Positions 18,188-26,138 of a stretch of DNA of 64,000 nucleotides are shown here, piece by piece; positions within the stretch are counted from its first letter, which is position 1, and each line of letters begins with the position of its first letter. The notes beneath the pieces were generated by a model. That model did not search any database. It was not told where the DNA came from and saw only the letters and a list, made by a program, of their open reading frames with translations. The translations under genes and the position numbers were made by a program. Origin of the DNA: Cyclobacteriaceae bacterium (GTDB lineage Bacteria; Bacteroidota; Bacteroidia; Cytophagales; Cyclobacteriaceae); contig JANQKF010000001.1 in NCBI GenBank assembly GCA_028281285.1, positions 62,001-126,000 on the forward strand, in the 5' to 3' direction.

Positions 18188-18646
18188 TCAGGATTGTAAA
18201 GCAGCGGGTATTTTCAGATTGTGGAAGAGCAGGTAGAGGTCGGGTTCGGAAATATCCGGAGGTCCCGAATCATTGATCTCAATTTCATCTTCAATAGAAA
18301 TTATCGAAGCAATAATCTCATTAAAGGGGACTTCATAAAGAAGATGATAATTTGTTTCCGGAGAGGATAACTGTCCCGTTTGTTGTTGATCATCTTCAAT
18401 TTTTTCCAGCGCCCATTCGTCATCGCAGCAGTCTGACATGTCCTTGTGCATGTCCATGCCTATACCGCACTTTTTCTCCACTTTGGCAAAAAGAGCGGCC
18501 TCTTTTACTCGACCCATACATAGATGCTGACCTACAAGGATTCCTGAGGAGGCAAGTAGGTAAAAAGCGACAAATACTATGGTTGCTGTTCTTTTCAAGC
18601 TGTGCAAATATACGGAAGATTTGAAAAATGGGTTCAAAAACGTCAA
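18188..18646 (-). CDS. HYC_CC_PP-like small cysteine-rich membrane protein
   Basis: 152 residues with one hydrophobic segment (about 20-38). Then come a QHLCMGRV motif (His41, Cys43), KKCGIGM (Cys60) and DCCDDE (Cys73, Cys74), the pattern of the HYC_CC_PP proteins often found beside metal-efflux genes in Bacteroidota. An acidic middle and a hydrophobic PDISEPDLYLLFHNL tail follow. The N-terminus is uncertain: a TTG start about 18 codons in (LKRTATIVF) would give a more usual signal sequence. Probably periplasmic and metal-binding. It lies upstream of cusA in the same direction, with a palindromic repeat between. Confidence 0.7.
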   Translation of the reverse strand: MTFLNPFFKSSVYLHSLKRTATIVFVAFYLLASSGILVGQHLCMGRVKEAALFAKVEKKCGIGMDMHKDMSDCCDDEWALEKIEDDQQQTGQLSSPETNYHLLYEVPFNEIIASIISIEDEIEINDSGPPDISEPDLYLLFHNLKIPAALQS

Positions 18647-18686
18647 AATGAGGCCAAAATCGTTACTTCAATCCCGAGTATTTGGG

Positions 18687-18752
18687 AGAGAAGTCTCCAA
18701 TTCTGCGCAAGAAAAGGAGACTTCTCTGTCATTGCACTCCTTCGAAGTGACG
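18687..18752. repeat. REP-like palindromic repeat (copy 2)
   Basis: A perfect 12-bp stem (AGAGAAGTCTCC at 18687-18698 with GGAGACTTCTCT at 18716-18727) is followed by a second arm to 18752. The right-hand 37 bp (18716-18752) matches 20310-20346 at 32 positions, which makes it a dispersed family. It lies between the HYC_CC_PP-like gene and the stop of the VGIGT-repeat gene and could terminate the latter. Confidence 0.7.
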
Positions 18753-18762
18753 GGAAATGGGG

Positions 18763-20094
18763 TTATTTCTTTTTGAGTTGGTCGATCTCCTTTCTCAATT
18801 CCAGGAACAACGCCTTTAGCTCTTGGTTCTCTTTCTTCAATTCAGAATTTTCTTCTTTGAGGTTCTTGAGACTTGTTGCTTGAAGCTTGGAACTTTTGTG
18901 CTCTTCAATCAAATAGAGGGTCAGTTCTTCGACCTTCTTCAATAGCGTGGCATCCATTGCTCCCAGGTCAAGGCCCTTTTCTTCAATTTCCTTGGCTGAT
19001 GGCACTTCCGGAAGGTGCTGATTTTTCTGGATAAAGTCTTCGACTTCCTCCAGGGTGTTTAGTGTATAGTTTTTGGAGAATACATAATCAGGCCAACCGG
19101 TGGCTTCAACTTTTACCCGTTTGGAGCGGATGGTGCCATTGACTTCAAGCTTTTCTCCCGGAGAAGTAGTGCCAATTCCCACCTGACCGGTACTGGAGAT
19201 GGTCATCAGTGTACCGGCATTGTTCTCAAAATTATACCCTCCACTTGTGGTGGTACTTGTAAACCGGTGATTTTGACCTGAAACCGCAGGGTATATATCC
19301 AATGTCCTTGCGGCTGCGCTTTCTTGAAGTCGAATAAAGTCACCTTTTACCTCTAATTTTGCAACTGGTGAAGTAGTGCCGATTCCTATATTACCCCCAC
19401 TTCTAATCACAAAACGATCATTGGTGCCTTCTCTGAACTTCAAACGTCCTCCTTCATTGGAAATCCGGTATTCAGTGGCACCTTCTGTGAGTCTTATCCA
19501 TTCACTATTGGTGCCTGCCGTATTTTCCAAATGCAGTCTCGCTCCGGGTGAAGCAGTACCGATGCCTACATTGCCTCCATTGAAATAAGATGAGCCATTT
19601 GTATGGATTACAAATTTGGCCTGATTAGAATCGTTGGTTGCCACAATATATCCGCTTGATTGGCCATTCAATGAAACCCGGTAGTTGCCGCTTTTCTCAA
19701 CTGAAAGGGTTCCGGAAGCCCTGATATCGCCTGCGACATGCAGCGTATAGCTCGGATTGGTACGACCAATTCCCACTTTACCATCTGAAAGTATTGTTAA
19801 TCGATGGCTATTGTCCAGAGAGGAAGTGGAGGCAATTGAAAAGGCATTTGAGTTAGAATAATCAATCCCCATTGACCAGTCTGCTGATCCATTGAAATAT
19901 AGTAATTGATCATACCCCGAGTTGTTTCCAACTCGCAGTCGAGTATTGGCGGCTGTTTTATGGATATGAAGTATATCATTTGGACTTAAAGTGCCTATGC
20001 CCACGTTCCCGCTAGTAGGGAAGGTATTGGTTTGGGCAAAAGTTGATGAGCCCAGAACGATTGTAATGATTGTCAGGATTATCTTTTTCATCAT
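18763..20094 (-). CDS. Secreted VGIGT-repeat protein with C-terminal coiled coil
   Basis: 443 residues with a signal peptide ending ...STFAQ; the start could be either of two adjacent Met codons. Five copies of a short repeat (G-x-V/I-G-I-G-x-x-x-P-x-x-x-L-x-V/L) occur, for example GNVGIGTLSP, GKVGIGRTNP and GQVGIGTTSP. They resemble the repeats of tail-fibre-like and S74-type surface proteins. The C-terminus has the Bacteroidota KRVKVEATGWPDYVF...HLPEVPSAKEI segment and a heptad coiled coil (about 375-443), which suggests trimer formation. A phage origin is not supported: no other phage genes are near. Likely a surface fibre of unknown role. Confidence 0.78.
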   Translation of the reverse strand: MMKKIILTIITIVLGSSTFAQTNTFPTSGNVGIGTLSPNDILHIHKTAANTRLRVGNNSGYDQLLYFNGSADWSMGIDYSNSNAFSIASTSSLDNSHRLTILSDGKVGIGRTNPSYTLHVAGDIRASGTLSVEKSGNYRVSLNGQSSGYIVATNDSNQAKFVIHTNGSSYFNGGNVGIGTASPGARLHLENTAGTNSEWIRLTEGATEYRISNEGGRLKFREGTNDRFVIRSGGNIGIGTTSPVAKLEVKGDFIRLQESAAARTLDIYPAVSGQNHRFTSTTTSGGYNFENNAGTLMTISSTGQVGIGTTSPGEKLEVNGTIRSKRVKVEATGWPDYVFSKNYTLNTLEEVEDFIQKNQHLPEVPSAKEIEEKGLDLGAMDATLLKKVEELTLYLIEEHKSSKLQATSLKNLKEENSELKKENQELKALFLELRKEIDQLKKK

Positions 20095-20203
20095 AAGGTT
20101 GTTTTAGTGAGTTGCTGAATTCACTTGAATTCAGCATTAGTTCCTTATGAAAAAGAAAGGGAAGCAGGGTGAGTAGAAATTTTTTGTTTTGCGAACTCTA
20201 TAG

Positions 20204-20250
20204 ATCCTGAAACCTGCCTTTGCCGGCAGGCAGGTAAGCAAGTTCAGGAT
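20204..20250. repeat. Palindromic intergenic repeat
   Basis: Outer arms ATCCTGAA / TTCAGGAT (8 bp, perfect) enclose CCTGCC / GGCAGG arms around TTTGCC. It belongs to the same cluster as its neighbour at 20262 and lies downstream of the SnoaL-like gene on the minus strand, where it could act as a transcript-end hairpin. Confidence 0.6.
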
Positions 20251-20261
20251 GACAGGAGGAA

Positions 20262-20346
20262 CGTCACTTCGAACAGAGTGAGAAGTCCCCCTGTAGGTCA
20301 ATGCCAAAAGGAGATTTCTCAGTCGCTACACTCCTTCGAAGTGACG
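20262..20346. repeat. REP-like palindromic repeat (copy 3)
   Basis: Long imperfect palindrome with ends CGTCACTTCGAA / TTCGAAGTGACG and inner GAGAAGTCCCC / GGAGATTTCTC. Its right half is the homologue of 18716-18752. It starts 9 bp after the SnoaL-like stop (minus strand) and probably serves as the 3' hairpin of that transcript. Confidence 0.7.
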
Positions 20347-20354
20347 ATAGGGGA

Positions 20355-20801
20355 TTAGTCGTAGACGTAGCGCCAAGTGCCATCCGGTTGGCGCTTCCAC
20401 ACCGTATGGAAAAGCCCTTCACCTGAATAATCTTCTCCATTATCACGGGTGCCACTGAATTGGGCTTTTCCCCAGGTATAGGCCATCGTAAAATCATCGG
20501 AAACCTCTACACGATCAGGCTTCCAGGTGAGCGTTACATTGGTATTCGTTCGGCTCGCATAAAATGCATAAATCGAGTCTTTACCAATGATCATTCGTCC
20601 GCTTCGTTGAATTCCGCCATTAGGTGCCGCAAAATGGGCGAAGGCGGCCGCGCGTCCCTCTTTGGCCAGCATTTCATTGAATTCCTGTTCAACATCGTAG
20701 ATCTGCTGAATGGCTTCTTCCATGGTCATCTCGGAGGTGTTTTGATGAGTGCCACAGCTTGAAACAAGAATGATAAAGAATAAGCTTAAAAAGTATTTCA
20801 T
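20355..20801 (-). CDS. SnoaL/DUF4440-like lipoprotein
   Basis: 148 residues with a lipoprotein signal (lipobox VSSC, Cys16). The mature part has an NTF2-like pattern: an N-terminal helix (EQEFNEMLAKEGRAAAFAHFAAPNG), a middle IIGKDSIYAFYASR and C-terminal strands FTMAYTWGKAQF and GLFHTVWKRQPDGTWRYVYD, as in DUF4440/SnoaL proteins. These are small ligand-binding or enzymatic cones; no catalytic residues can be assigned. Flanked on both sides by REP-like palindromes, so it is probably a single-gene transcript. Confidence 0.75.
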   Translation of the reverse strand: MKYFLSLFFIILVSSCGTHQNTSEMTMEEAIQQIYDVEQEFNEMLAKEGRAAAFAHFAAPNGGIQRSGRMIIGKDSIYAFYASRTNTNVTLTWKPDRVEVSDDFTMAYTWGKAQFSGTRDNGEDYSGEGLFHTVWKRQPDGTWRYVYD

Positions 20802-20817
20802 GGTCTTTCCAATTTAG

Positions 20818-20912
20818 TGTCATTGCGATGAGCGGACAGCGAAGAAGCAATCTCTGGATTTGGGGAGATTGCTTCGATGCCCTGATGGTCATCAGGATTT
20901 CTCGCAATGACA
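20818..20912. repeat. REP-like palindromic repeat (copy 4)
   Basis: Nested perfect arms: TGTCATTGCGA (20818-20828) with TCGCAATGACA (20902-20912), and GAAGCAATCTC (20844-20854) with GAGATTGCTTC (20865-20875). A third small dyad, CCTGATG/CATCAGG, lies within. It begins 16 bp upstream of the SnoaL-like start and ends 8 bp before the homogentisate dioxygenase stop. Confidence 0.75.
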
Positions 20913-20920
20913 TTCGTTAT

Positions 20921-22081
20921 TTATTCAGTCCAGCTCATGGGGTAGTTAGTGTCTACAAACTCAAGTGCCTCTTCCGTCAGGTAAAGTGGTTTGAACGTGT
21001 CGATCATCACTGCCAGCTCTTCTGTTTCCTTGGCCCCAATACTTTTTTCCACTGTTCCCGGGTGCGGCCCATGGGGAAGTCCTCCGGGATGCAAGGTGAA
21101 AGAACCTCGATCAATTCCCTTTCGGCTCATGAAATTGCCCTCAACATAATAGAGAACCTCATCAGAGTCAATATTGCTATGGTTGTAAGGTGCAGGAATC
21201 GCTAAGGGGTGATAATCGAACAATCGCGGTACAAACGAGCAGATCACATAACCATAAGCCTGGAATGTTTGATGGACTGGCGGTGGCTGGTGAATCCGAC
21301 CGGTTATTGGCTCAAAATCATGAATTGACATCGCATAAGGAAATAAAAAGCCATCCCAACCTACGATATCGAAGGGGCTATGACCATAAATATACTGGTG
21401 GAGGTATCCTTGTTTCTTTATTTTGACCAGGTAATCACCTTTTTCTCTTTCGGTTACCAGTTTTTCTGGCGGACGCATGTCGCGCTCGCAATAAGGAGAA
21501 TGCTCCAGTAATTGGCCGAGTTCATTTCTATATCGTTTGACAGTTTCTACCGGGGCATTGGATTCGATCACCAATATCCTGGCAGGTTCATTGTCCCATT
21601 CCACCTTGTAAATGGTAGTTCGAGGTATCACTACATAGTCACCCGATTTAATTCTAATACTGCCAAACTGAGAATGGAGATACCCATTGCCATCATGAAG
21701 GTAAAGCACTTCGTCAGCTTCTGCATTTTTATAGAAGTAGTCCATCTCCAGCTTTTCGGCATGAAGCAAACCGAATGTGACATCGGAATTGGTGAAAAGC
21801 ATCTTTCTTCCCTCGAGAAAGTCGTTGCCTGTAAACCCAATTTTGGAAGTATTCAGATGGGTTTGTTTGAGGGCATAGTCCTCTGCTATTTTATGTCCAA
21901 AAGGCACTGGCTCCTTAAGTTCTTTTATTTCAGTTGGAGGATAAATGTGATAAAGGTTGGAGTAGATTCCAGAAAACCCTTTGGAGCTTACCAGCTCTTC
22001 CTTGTAGAGTGATCCATCCGGCTGACGGAACTGAATATGCCTTTTGGGAGGTATCTCACCTAGTTTGTAGTAATACGCCAT
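20921..22081 (-). CDS. hmgA: Homogentisate 1,2-dioxygenase
   Basis: 386 residues. It opens the ring of homogentisate to maleylacetoacetate in tyrosine/phenylalanine breakdown. Iron ligands can be placed as His301 (PAPYNHSN), Glu308 (DSDEVLYY) and His337 (GGLPHGPHPG), the order and context of the cupin-type HGD family. It has the shorter length usual in Bacteroidota (about 385, against 430-445 in animals and proteobacteria). Its start lies 26 bp inside the end of the upstream protease gene, so translation may be coupled. No other tyrosine-degradation gene (hppD, fahA) is in the window. Confidence 0.93.
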   Translation of the reverse strand: MAYYYKLGEIPPKRHIQFRQPDGSLYKEELVSSKGFSGIYSNLYHIYPPTEIKELKEPVPFGHKIAEDYALKQTHLNTSKIGFTGNDFLEGRKMLFTNSDVTFGLLHAEKLEMDYFYKNAEADEVLYLHDGNGYLHSQFGSIRIKSGDYVVIPRTTIYKVEWDNEPARILVIESNAPVETVKRYRNELGQLLEHSPYCERDMRPPEKLVTEREKGDYLVKIKKQGYLHQYIYGHSPFDIVGWDGFLFPYAMSIHDFEPITGRIHQPPPVHQTFQAYGYVICSFVPRLFDYHPLAIPAPYNHSNIDSDEVLYYVEGNFMSRKGIDRGSFTLHPGGLPHGPHPGTVEKSIGAKETEELAVMIDTFKPLYLTEEALEFVDTNYPMSWTE

Positions 22082-23705
22082 TCGTTTTACTTAAAAGTTC
22101 AGAGTTATTTAGAAGTCTTATGGCTTCCAAATAAACCTCATTGGTTTCATTGAAAATTTTATAGAAAATATCATCGTCCCTGAATAAGGTACGAGTCACT
22201 TGAGCCTTGACCAGTAACCTGAGTAATTCTTTGTATTTGTTGTATTCCTTTCGATAAAATGGAACACCATTTCTTTCTCCAATTGCCGTGACCTCGCGAA
22301 GCATTTTATCGGTGATCTGAAAGTTCTTTGCAAAATTATCTGCACCCATATTCTTGATGTCGTCACTTGCATTGTCTCTGAATTTAAAGCTAAACTCAGC
22401 CATAGCATTGCTTCCTACAAGACGGTTGATATATCGGCTATTGCCTGCGGTATCGAGTGCCACAAAGTAATCCGGCATGATTCCTCCACCCCCATAAACT
22501 GTTCTTCCGGTGGTGGTCTGGTAGGCAAGGCTTTCATCGAAATGTACGCTGTCCTCACTGAATAATTCCCCCGAGGTATATCGATTATAATAGTCGGAAT
22601 TGTAGTTCGACTCTCCATCGTCATAAGGTTTTTGAATGGACCGACCGCTTGGAGTATAATACCGTGCGATAGTCATTCTTAATTCCGAACCATCATTCAG
22701 ATCAAAAGGAAGCTGAACCAATCCTTTACCAAAAGACCTTCTTCCTACGATCAACGCACGGTCATTATCCTGTAGAGCACCGGCCACAATTTCAGAGGCG
22801 GAAGCACTGTTTTCGTTGATCAAAACAACAACAGGCCCTTCTTCAAAAATTCCCTTTCTTCCGGCTCTTGCCTCACTATCGTATTTACTACCTTGTCCTT
22901 TTTGAGAAACAATAAGTGCTTTGCCAGATAGAAGCTCATCTGACATATTGATCGCAGCACTCATAAATCCCCCTGTGTTGTTTTGGAGATCAAGAATCAA
23001 TTTTTTCATCCCGCTGTCAACCAGTTCTTCGAGGGCATTCCTGAATTCGCTATATGTGTTTTCAGCAAATCGATTGACTTTAATGTATCCGGTTTCATCG
23101 TCCACCATGTAGTTGGCATCAATTGAATATTGTGGAATGGCTCCGCGCTTGAGGGTAAATTCCAGTAATTCGTCATGTCCGGGTCGCTGAACGCCCACGG
23201 TAACTTCTGATCCCCTGGGCCCTCGCAACATATCGAAGATCTTACGATTGTTAAGTCCAATACCCGCGATGGTTTTGCCGTCCACTGTTATAATGCGATC
23301 ACCTCCGATTATCCCTGCTTTTTCGGAAGGGCCTCCTGGTAGTTCACGTACCACATAGATGGTGTCTCTGAGAAGATTGAATTCTACTCCAATTCCGTCA
23401 AAGCTGGCTCTGAGTTGAGAGGCCGCCAATTGCTGGTCGCGTGCTGAAATATATACAGTGTGTGGATCAAGTTTATCCAGCATCTGGGAAATGGACTCTT
23501 CCAGGAGCTGTTCAGTGTCCACTGAGTCGACATAATCATTTTCTATATAATCCATCAGTTGCTTGAACTTCTGGATGGACGCCAAATACTTTGAATCTCC
23601 TTTAGGCTCTCCAAATTGTGCCCCGATCAGGATGCCCACCACAATGGCACCCGAAATAAAGAGTGGTAATCTTATACTGAATTTTGAGTTGTTGATCTCG
23701 CTCAC
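22056..23705 (-). CDS. C-terminal processing peptidase (S41, CtpA/Prc)
   Basis: 549 residues. A signal anchor (about 13-31) is followed by an N-terminal helical region, a PDZ domain (about 100-190: FDGIGVEF, GGPSEKAGIIGGDRIITVDG) and the S41 core with NENSASASEIVAGALQ. The Ser/Lys dyad fits Ser302 and Lys327 (RRSFGKGLVQ), with the 25-residue spacing of Tsp. The C-terminal 150 residues are a family-specific helical extension. It cleaves exported proteins from their C-termini in the periplasm. The gene overlaps hmgA downstream. Confidence 0.93.
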   Translation of the reverse strand: MSEINNSKFSIRLPLFISGAIVVGILIGAQFGEPKGDSKYLASIQKFKQLMDYIENDYVDSVDTEQLLEESISQMLDKLDPHTVYISARDQQLAASQLRASFDGIGVEFNLLRDTIYVVRELPGGPSEKAGIIGGDRIITVDGKTIAGIGLNNRKIFDMLRGPRGSEVTVGVQRPGHDELLEFTLKRGAIPQYSIDANYMVDDETGYIKVNRFAENTYSEFRNALEELVDSGMKKLILDLQNNTGGFMSAAINMSDELLSGKALIVSQKGQGSKYDSEARAGRKGIFEEGPVVVLINENSASASEIVAGALQDNDRALIVGRRSFGKGLVQLPFDLNDGSELRMTIARYYTPSGRSIQKPYDDGESNYNSDYYNRYTSGELFSEDSVHFDESLAYQTTTGRTVYGGGGIMPDYFVALDTAGNSRYINRLVGSNAMAEFSFKFRDNASDDIKNMGADNFAKNFQITDKMLREVTAIGERNGVPFYRKEYNKYKELLRLLVKAQVTRTLFRDDDIFYKIFNETNEVYLEAIRLLNNSELLSKTNGVLLQTR

Positions 23706-23880
23706 GTTCCTTCTTGTTCTAAATGACAGGTAAATTTAGTCTTTTTGGAAAAACAACGGCAGTCGAAGTTCCAGGATATGGTTTACGAAAATCAAGTTCA
23801 CCGGTTTTCGCAAAAAATCACCACAACAGACTGGGATTCAAGCTTGAAATCTTGTTATTTTAGCTTATTCAAATTGTGAG

Positions 23881-24633
23881 ATGGAAGGACTAGAGCAGCG
23901 AACTATCACCGACTTAGTGGCAGAAGATTTTGTGAGAGCTTCAGTGTTATTTTACTTCGGAGTAAAATTCTATGACTACGAAGAAAAAACATTGACTCAA
24001 GTTTGCAAAGAGAATGGGTTGAACCTGACTACAGTGTTGAATGCGCTAGAATCCAGTGAAGAACAGGAAAATAACCAGGATTTGCGTCTGATGGCCTATC
24101 CGGTTGATTTGGTCATTGAGTATCTTAAACATACCCATTATCTTTTTGTCAAAAAACGACTTCCCTACATTGGTCAGTTGATTGATGGTTTAGAAAGTGT
24201 AAGTCTAAAATATTCCGGACTTGCTGGAGATTTAAAATCCGTTTTTCCACTTTTTGTTGAGGATTTTATTGAGCATATCTACGAAGAGGAAGATATTCTT
24301 TTTCACTACATCCAACGACTCTCGAGATTTTTGTCTGGTGATATACCCGCTTCTTCTATCTATTATTCCATGGAAAGAAACTCCATACAAGAGTTTGCCA
24401 TAGATCATGGGGAACATGAGAATGAAATGGATGGGCTGAATAAGATTACCAACGGTTACAACTATTGTGATGAGGCCGATCTGCACATTAAAGTGCTTTT
24501 TGAGGAGATGGCTAGACTAGAAAAAGACCTAAAGACCCATGCCAGGATTGAAGATACAATTCTGTTCCCCAAGGCCATTCAATTGGAGCGTATGGTTAAG
24601 TTGAAATTCCACGAATTGATCAAATTAAATTAA
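23881..24633 (+). CDS. RIC/YtfE-like hemerythrin protein lacking the Cys pair
   Basis: 250 residues. The C-terminal part is a hemerythrin-type four-helix di-iron domain of the iron-centre repair (YtfE/ScdA) kind, with metal-ligand stretches KHTHYLFVKKRLP, EHIYEEEDILF, DHGEHENEM and THARIEDTILFPKA. The N-terminal 60 residues align with the ScdA_N/DUF542 domain, but the Cys-Cys-Gly-Gly motif is replaced (KFYDYEEKTL at 29-38). It may store or donate iron, or bind NO or O2, without the Cys-dependent step. It overlaps ruvX by one base (TAATG) and leads a four-gene set with ruvX, def and a Dabb lipoprotein. Confidence 0.83.
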   Translation: MEGLEQRTITDLVAEDFVRASVLFYFGVKFYDYEEKTLTQVCKENGLNLTTVLNALESSEEQENNQDLRLMAYPVDLVIEYLKHTHYLFVKKRLPYIGQLIDGLESVSLKYSGLAGDLKSVFPLFVEDFIEHIYEEEDILFHYIQRLSRFLSGDIPASSIYYSMERNSIQEFAIDHGEHENEMDGLNKITNGYNYCDEADLHIKVLFEEMARLEKDLKTHARIEDTILFPKAIQLERMVKLKFHELIKLN

Positions 24634-25043
24634 TGGGCAGGATTCTGGCCATTGATTATGGTTCCAAAAGAGTAGGGCTGGCAGTGACCGACCCCCTTCA
24701 GATTATTGCCTCACCCTTGGATACCGTACACTCCAAGGATGTGATACAATTCTTGAAAGATTATGACAGGTCAGAGGGGATTGAAGAGTTAGTTCTGGGT
24801 ATGCCAAAGAAACTGGACAACACTGCCACTAATGCAACACCTCTGGTGGAACAATTTCATAACCTCTTGAAAAAGAACTTTCCTGAAAAACCCGTTTATT
24901 TGCATGACGAAAGATTCACGTCCAAAATGGCGCTTGATGCCATGATTGCTGGTGGATCAAAAAAGAAGGATCGAAGAGAGAAGGGAAACATTGACAAGAT
25001 CAGTGCGACCATCATTCTCCAATCCTACCTGGAGAGCAGATAG
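24633..25043 (+). CDS. ruvX: YqgF/RuvX Holliday junction resolvase-like protein
   Basis: 136 residues, the usual family length. RNase-H-like fold with the first acidic residue in ILAIDYGSKRVGLAV, GMP motif in LVLGMPKKLDNT, Glu in HDERFTS and the final Asp in KGNIDKISATIILQ. The family (RuvX/YqgF) has resolvase-like activity and has also been linked to 16S rRNA pre-processing. Its start overlaps the stop of the RIC-like gene, and def follows 4 bp later. Confidence 0.93.
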   Translation: MGRILAIDYGSKRVGLAVTDPLQIIASPLDTVHSKDVIQFLKDYDRSEGIEELVLGMPKKLDNTATNATPLVEQFHNLLKKNFPEKPVYLHDERFTSKMALDAMIAGGSKKKDRREKGNIDKISATIILQSYLESR

Positions 25044-25047
25044 AGTT

Positions 25048-25602
25048 ATGATTTACCCGATTGTTGCCTACGGTGACCCCGTATTGAGAAAAGAAGCCAA
25101 AGATTTTCCTGAAGGTTCAGAGGATTTGACTGAATTGGTGGAGAGTATGTTCGAGACCATGTACAAGGCAAATGGTGTTGGACTGGCAGCTCCTCAAATT
25201 GGCAAGTCCCATCGAATTTTTGTGATTGACTCTACCCAAATGGGAGATGAAAACTTTGAAGGCGTGAAACGCGCTTTTATTAATCCGGAAATTCTGGATG
25301 AATACGGTAATGACTGGATTTTTGAGGAAGGTTGTCTGAGTATTCCGGATATTAGAGCAGATGTAGAGCGACCGGAAAAGCTAACCATCCGCTACTTCGA
25401 TGAGCAATGGAATCAGCATGAGGAGGAGTTTGATGATGTGACGGCACGAGTGATTCAGCATGAATATGATCATTTGGATGGCGTGCTATTTACAGATTAT
25501 CTGAAAGGGCTGAAAAAGCAGATGTTAAGATCTAAACTGGTTAATATTTCCAAAGGAATTGTCAAGGTCGACTATCGAATGCGATTCCCAAATAAAAAAT
25601 AA
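25048..25602 (+). CDS. def: Peptide deformylase
   Basis: 184 residues from the ATG at 25048; a longer in-frame extension runs back inside ruvX and is not needed. It removes the formyl group from the N-terminal Met of new proteins. All three metal/catalytic motifs are present: GVGLAAPQIG (44-52), EGCLSIP with Cys96, and QHEYDHLDG with His138, Glu139 and His142. The start lies 4 bp after the ruvX stop, a pairing common in Bacteroidota. Confidence 0.96.
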   Translation: MIYPIVAYGDPVLRKEAKDFPEGSEDLTELVESMFETMYKANGVGLAAPQIGKSHRIFVIDSTQMGDENFEGVKRAFINPEILDEYGNDWIFEEGCLSIPDIRADVERPEKLTIRYFDEQWNQHEEEFDDVTARVIQHEYDHLDGVLFTDYLKGLKKQMLRSKLVNISKGIVKVDYRMRFPNKK

Positions 25603-25607
25603 AGGCT

Positions 25608-26045
25608 ATGAAGACTGCGGGACTGAATAATCTGAAACTCCTCGGTGCCCTTGTTTTGACTTTGATCCTAGCGTCATGTGGCGGGCATCAAGATTCAAAG
25701 CAATACAATGTTCATCCGGAAGAGAAGGAGTCACTGGAAAATCCGTTTATTCACTCTGTCTATTTTTGGTTTAAGGAAAGCACCACTCAGGAGGAAATAG
25801 ATGCCTTTTATGCAGATACCGAGAAGTTGAGACAAATAGAATCTGTAAGAGGATTGTTCTACGGTAAACCCGCCTCTACAGATCGTCCAATAGTAGAAAA
25901 AAGCTATGACCTGGCAGTGATCGTGCACTTCAAAGACCTTGCAGGTCATGATGCCTATCAGCAGGACCAAATACACCTGGACTTATTGTCTACCCACTCT
26001 GACATATGGGAAAAGGTAATGGTCACCGATGTCGATCCGCATTGA
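25608..26045 (+). CDS. Dabb (stress-responsive A/B barrel) lipoprotein
   Basis: 145 residues with a lipoprotein signal (LILASC, lipobox Cys near residue 24). The mature domain begins with the typical HSVYFWFKE strand of the dimeric A/B barrel (Dabb) family and ends with HLDLLSTHSDIWEKVMVTDV. Dabb proteins are small dimeric barrels, mostly of unknown role. The gene starts 5 bp after def and is the last in that set. Confidence 0.82.
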   Translation: MKTAGLNNLKLLGALVLTLILASCGGHQDSKQYNVHPEEKESLENPFIHSVYFWFKESTTQEEIDAFYADTEKLRQIESVRGLFYGKPASTDRPIVEKSYDLAVIVHFKDLAGHDAYQQDQIHLDLLSTHSDIWEKVMVTDVDPH

Positions 26046-26073
26046 TTCTAAACTGTTAATCAAGAGTTAAATT

Positions 26074-26099
26074 TTTGGAATGTTGTAACTAATTCCAAA
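26074..26099. promoter_or_regulatory. Inverted repeat upstream of padR
   Basis: TTTGGAAT-N10-ATTCCAAA, 8-bp perfect arms, 36 bp before the padR start. PadR regulators usually bind dyads in their own promoter, so this is a candidate operator. It lacks a U-tract that would make it a terminator. Confidence 0.4.
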
Positions 26100-26110
26100 T
26101 TCATAAGTAT

Positions 26111-26138
26111 ATTACTTTGACAAATAAGAGTGAAATGA
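26111..26138 (+). repeat. Leader repeat A (padR 5' region)
   Basis: 28 bp ending at the padR ATG. It matches the leader of the permease gene (26461-26488) at 25 of 28 positions and at the same distance from the start codon. The core is TTTGACAAATAAGA, with TTTG-A-CAAA a small dyad; the TA-x-TTTG part resembles the Bacteroidota -7 promoter element (TAnnTTTG) one base short. Confidence 0.7.

Noticed and set aside
18763-20094. Prophage remnant based on the tail-fibre-like repeats
   Set aside because: No other phage genes nearby; such VGIGT-coiled-coil proteins are common chromosomal surface proteins in Bacteroidota.
18087-20912. CRISPR array
   Set aside because: The repeats are irregular palindromes with genes between them, not evenly spaced direct repeats, and no cas genes are present.
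21512-22012. 166-codon frame opposite hmgA
   Set aside because: Antisense shadow; hmgA is certain on the other strand.
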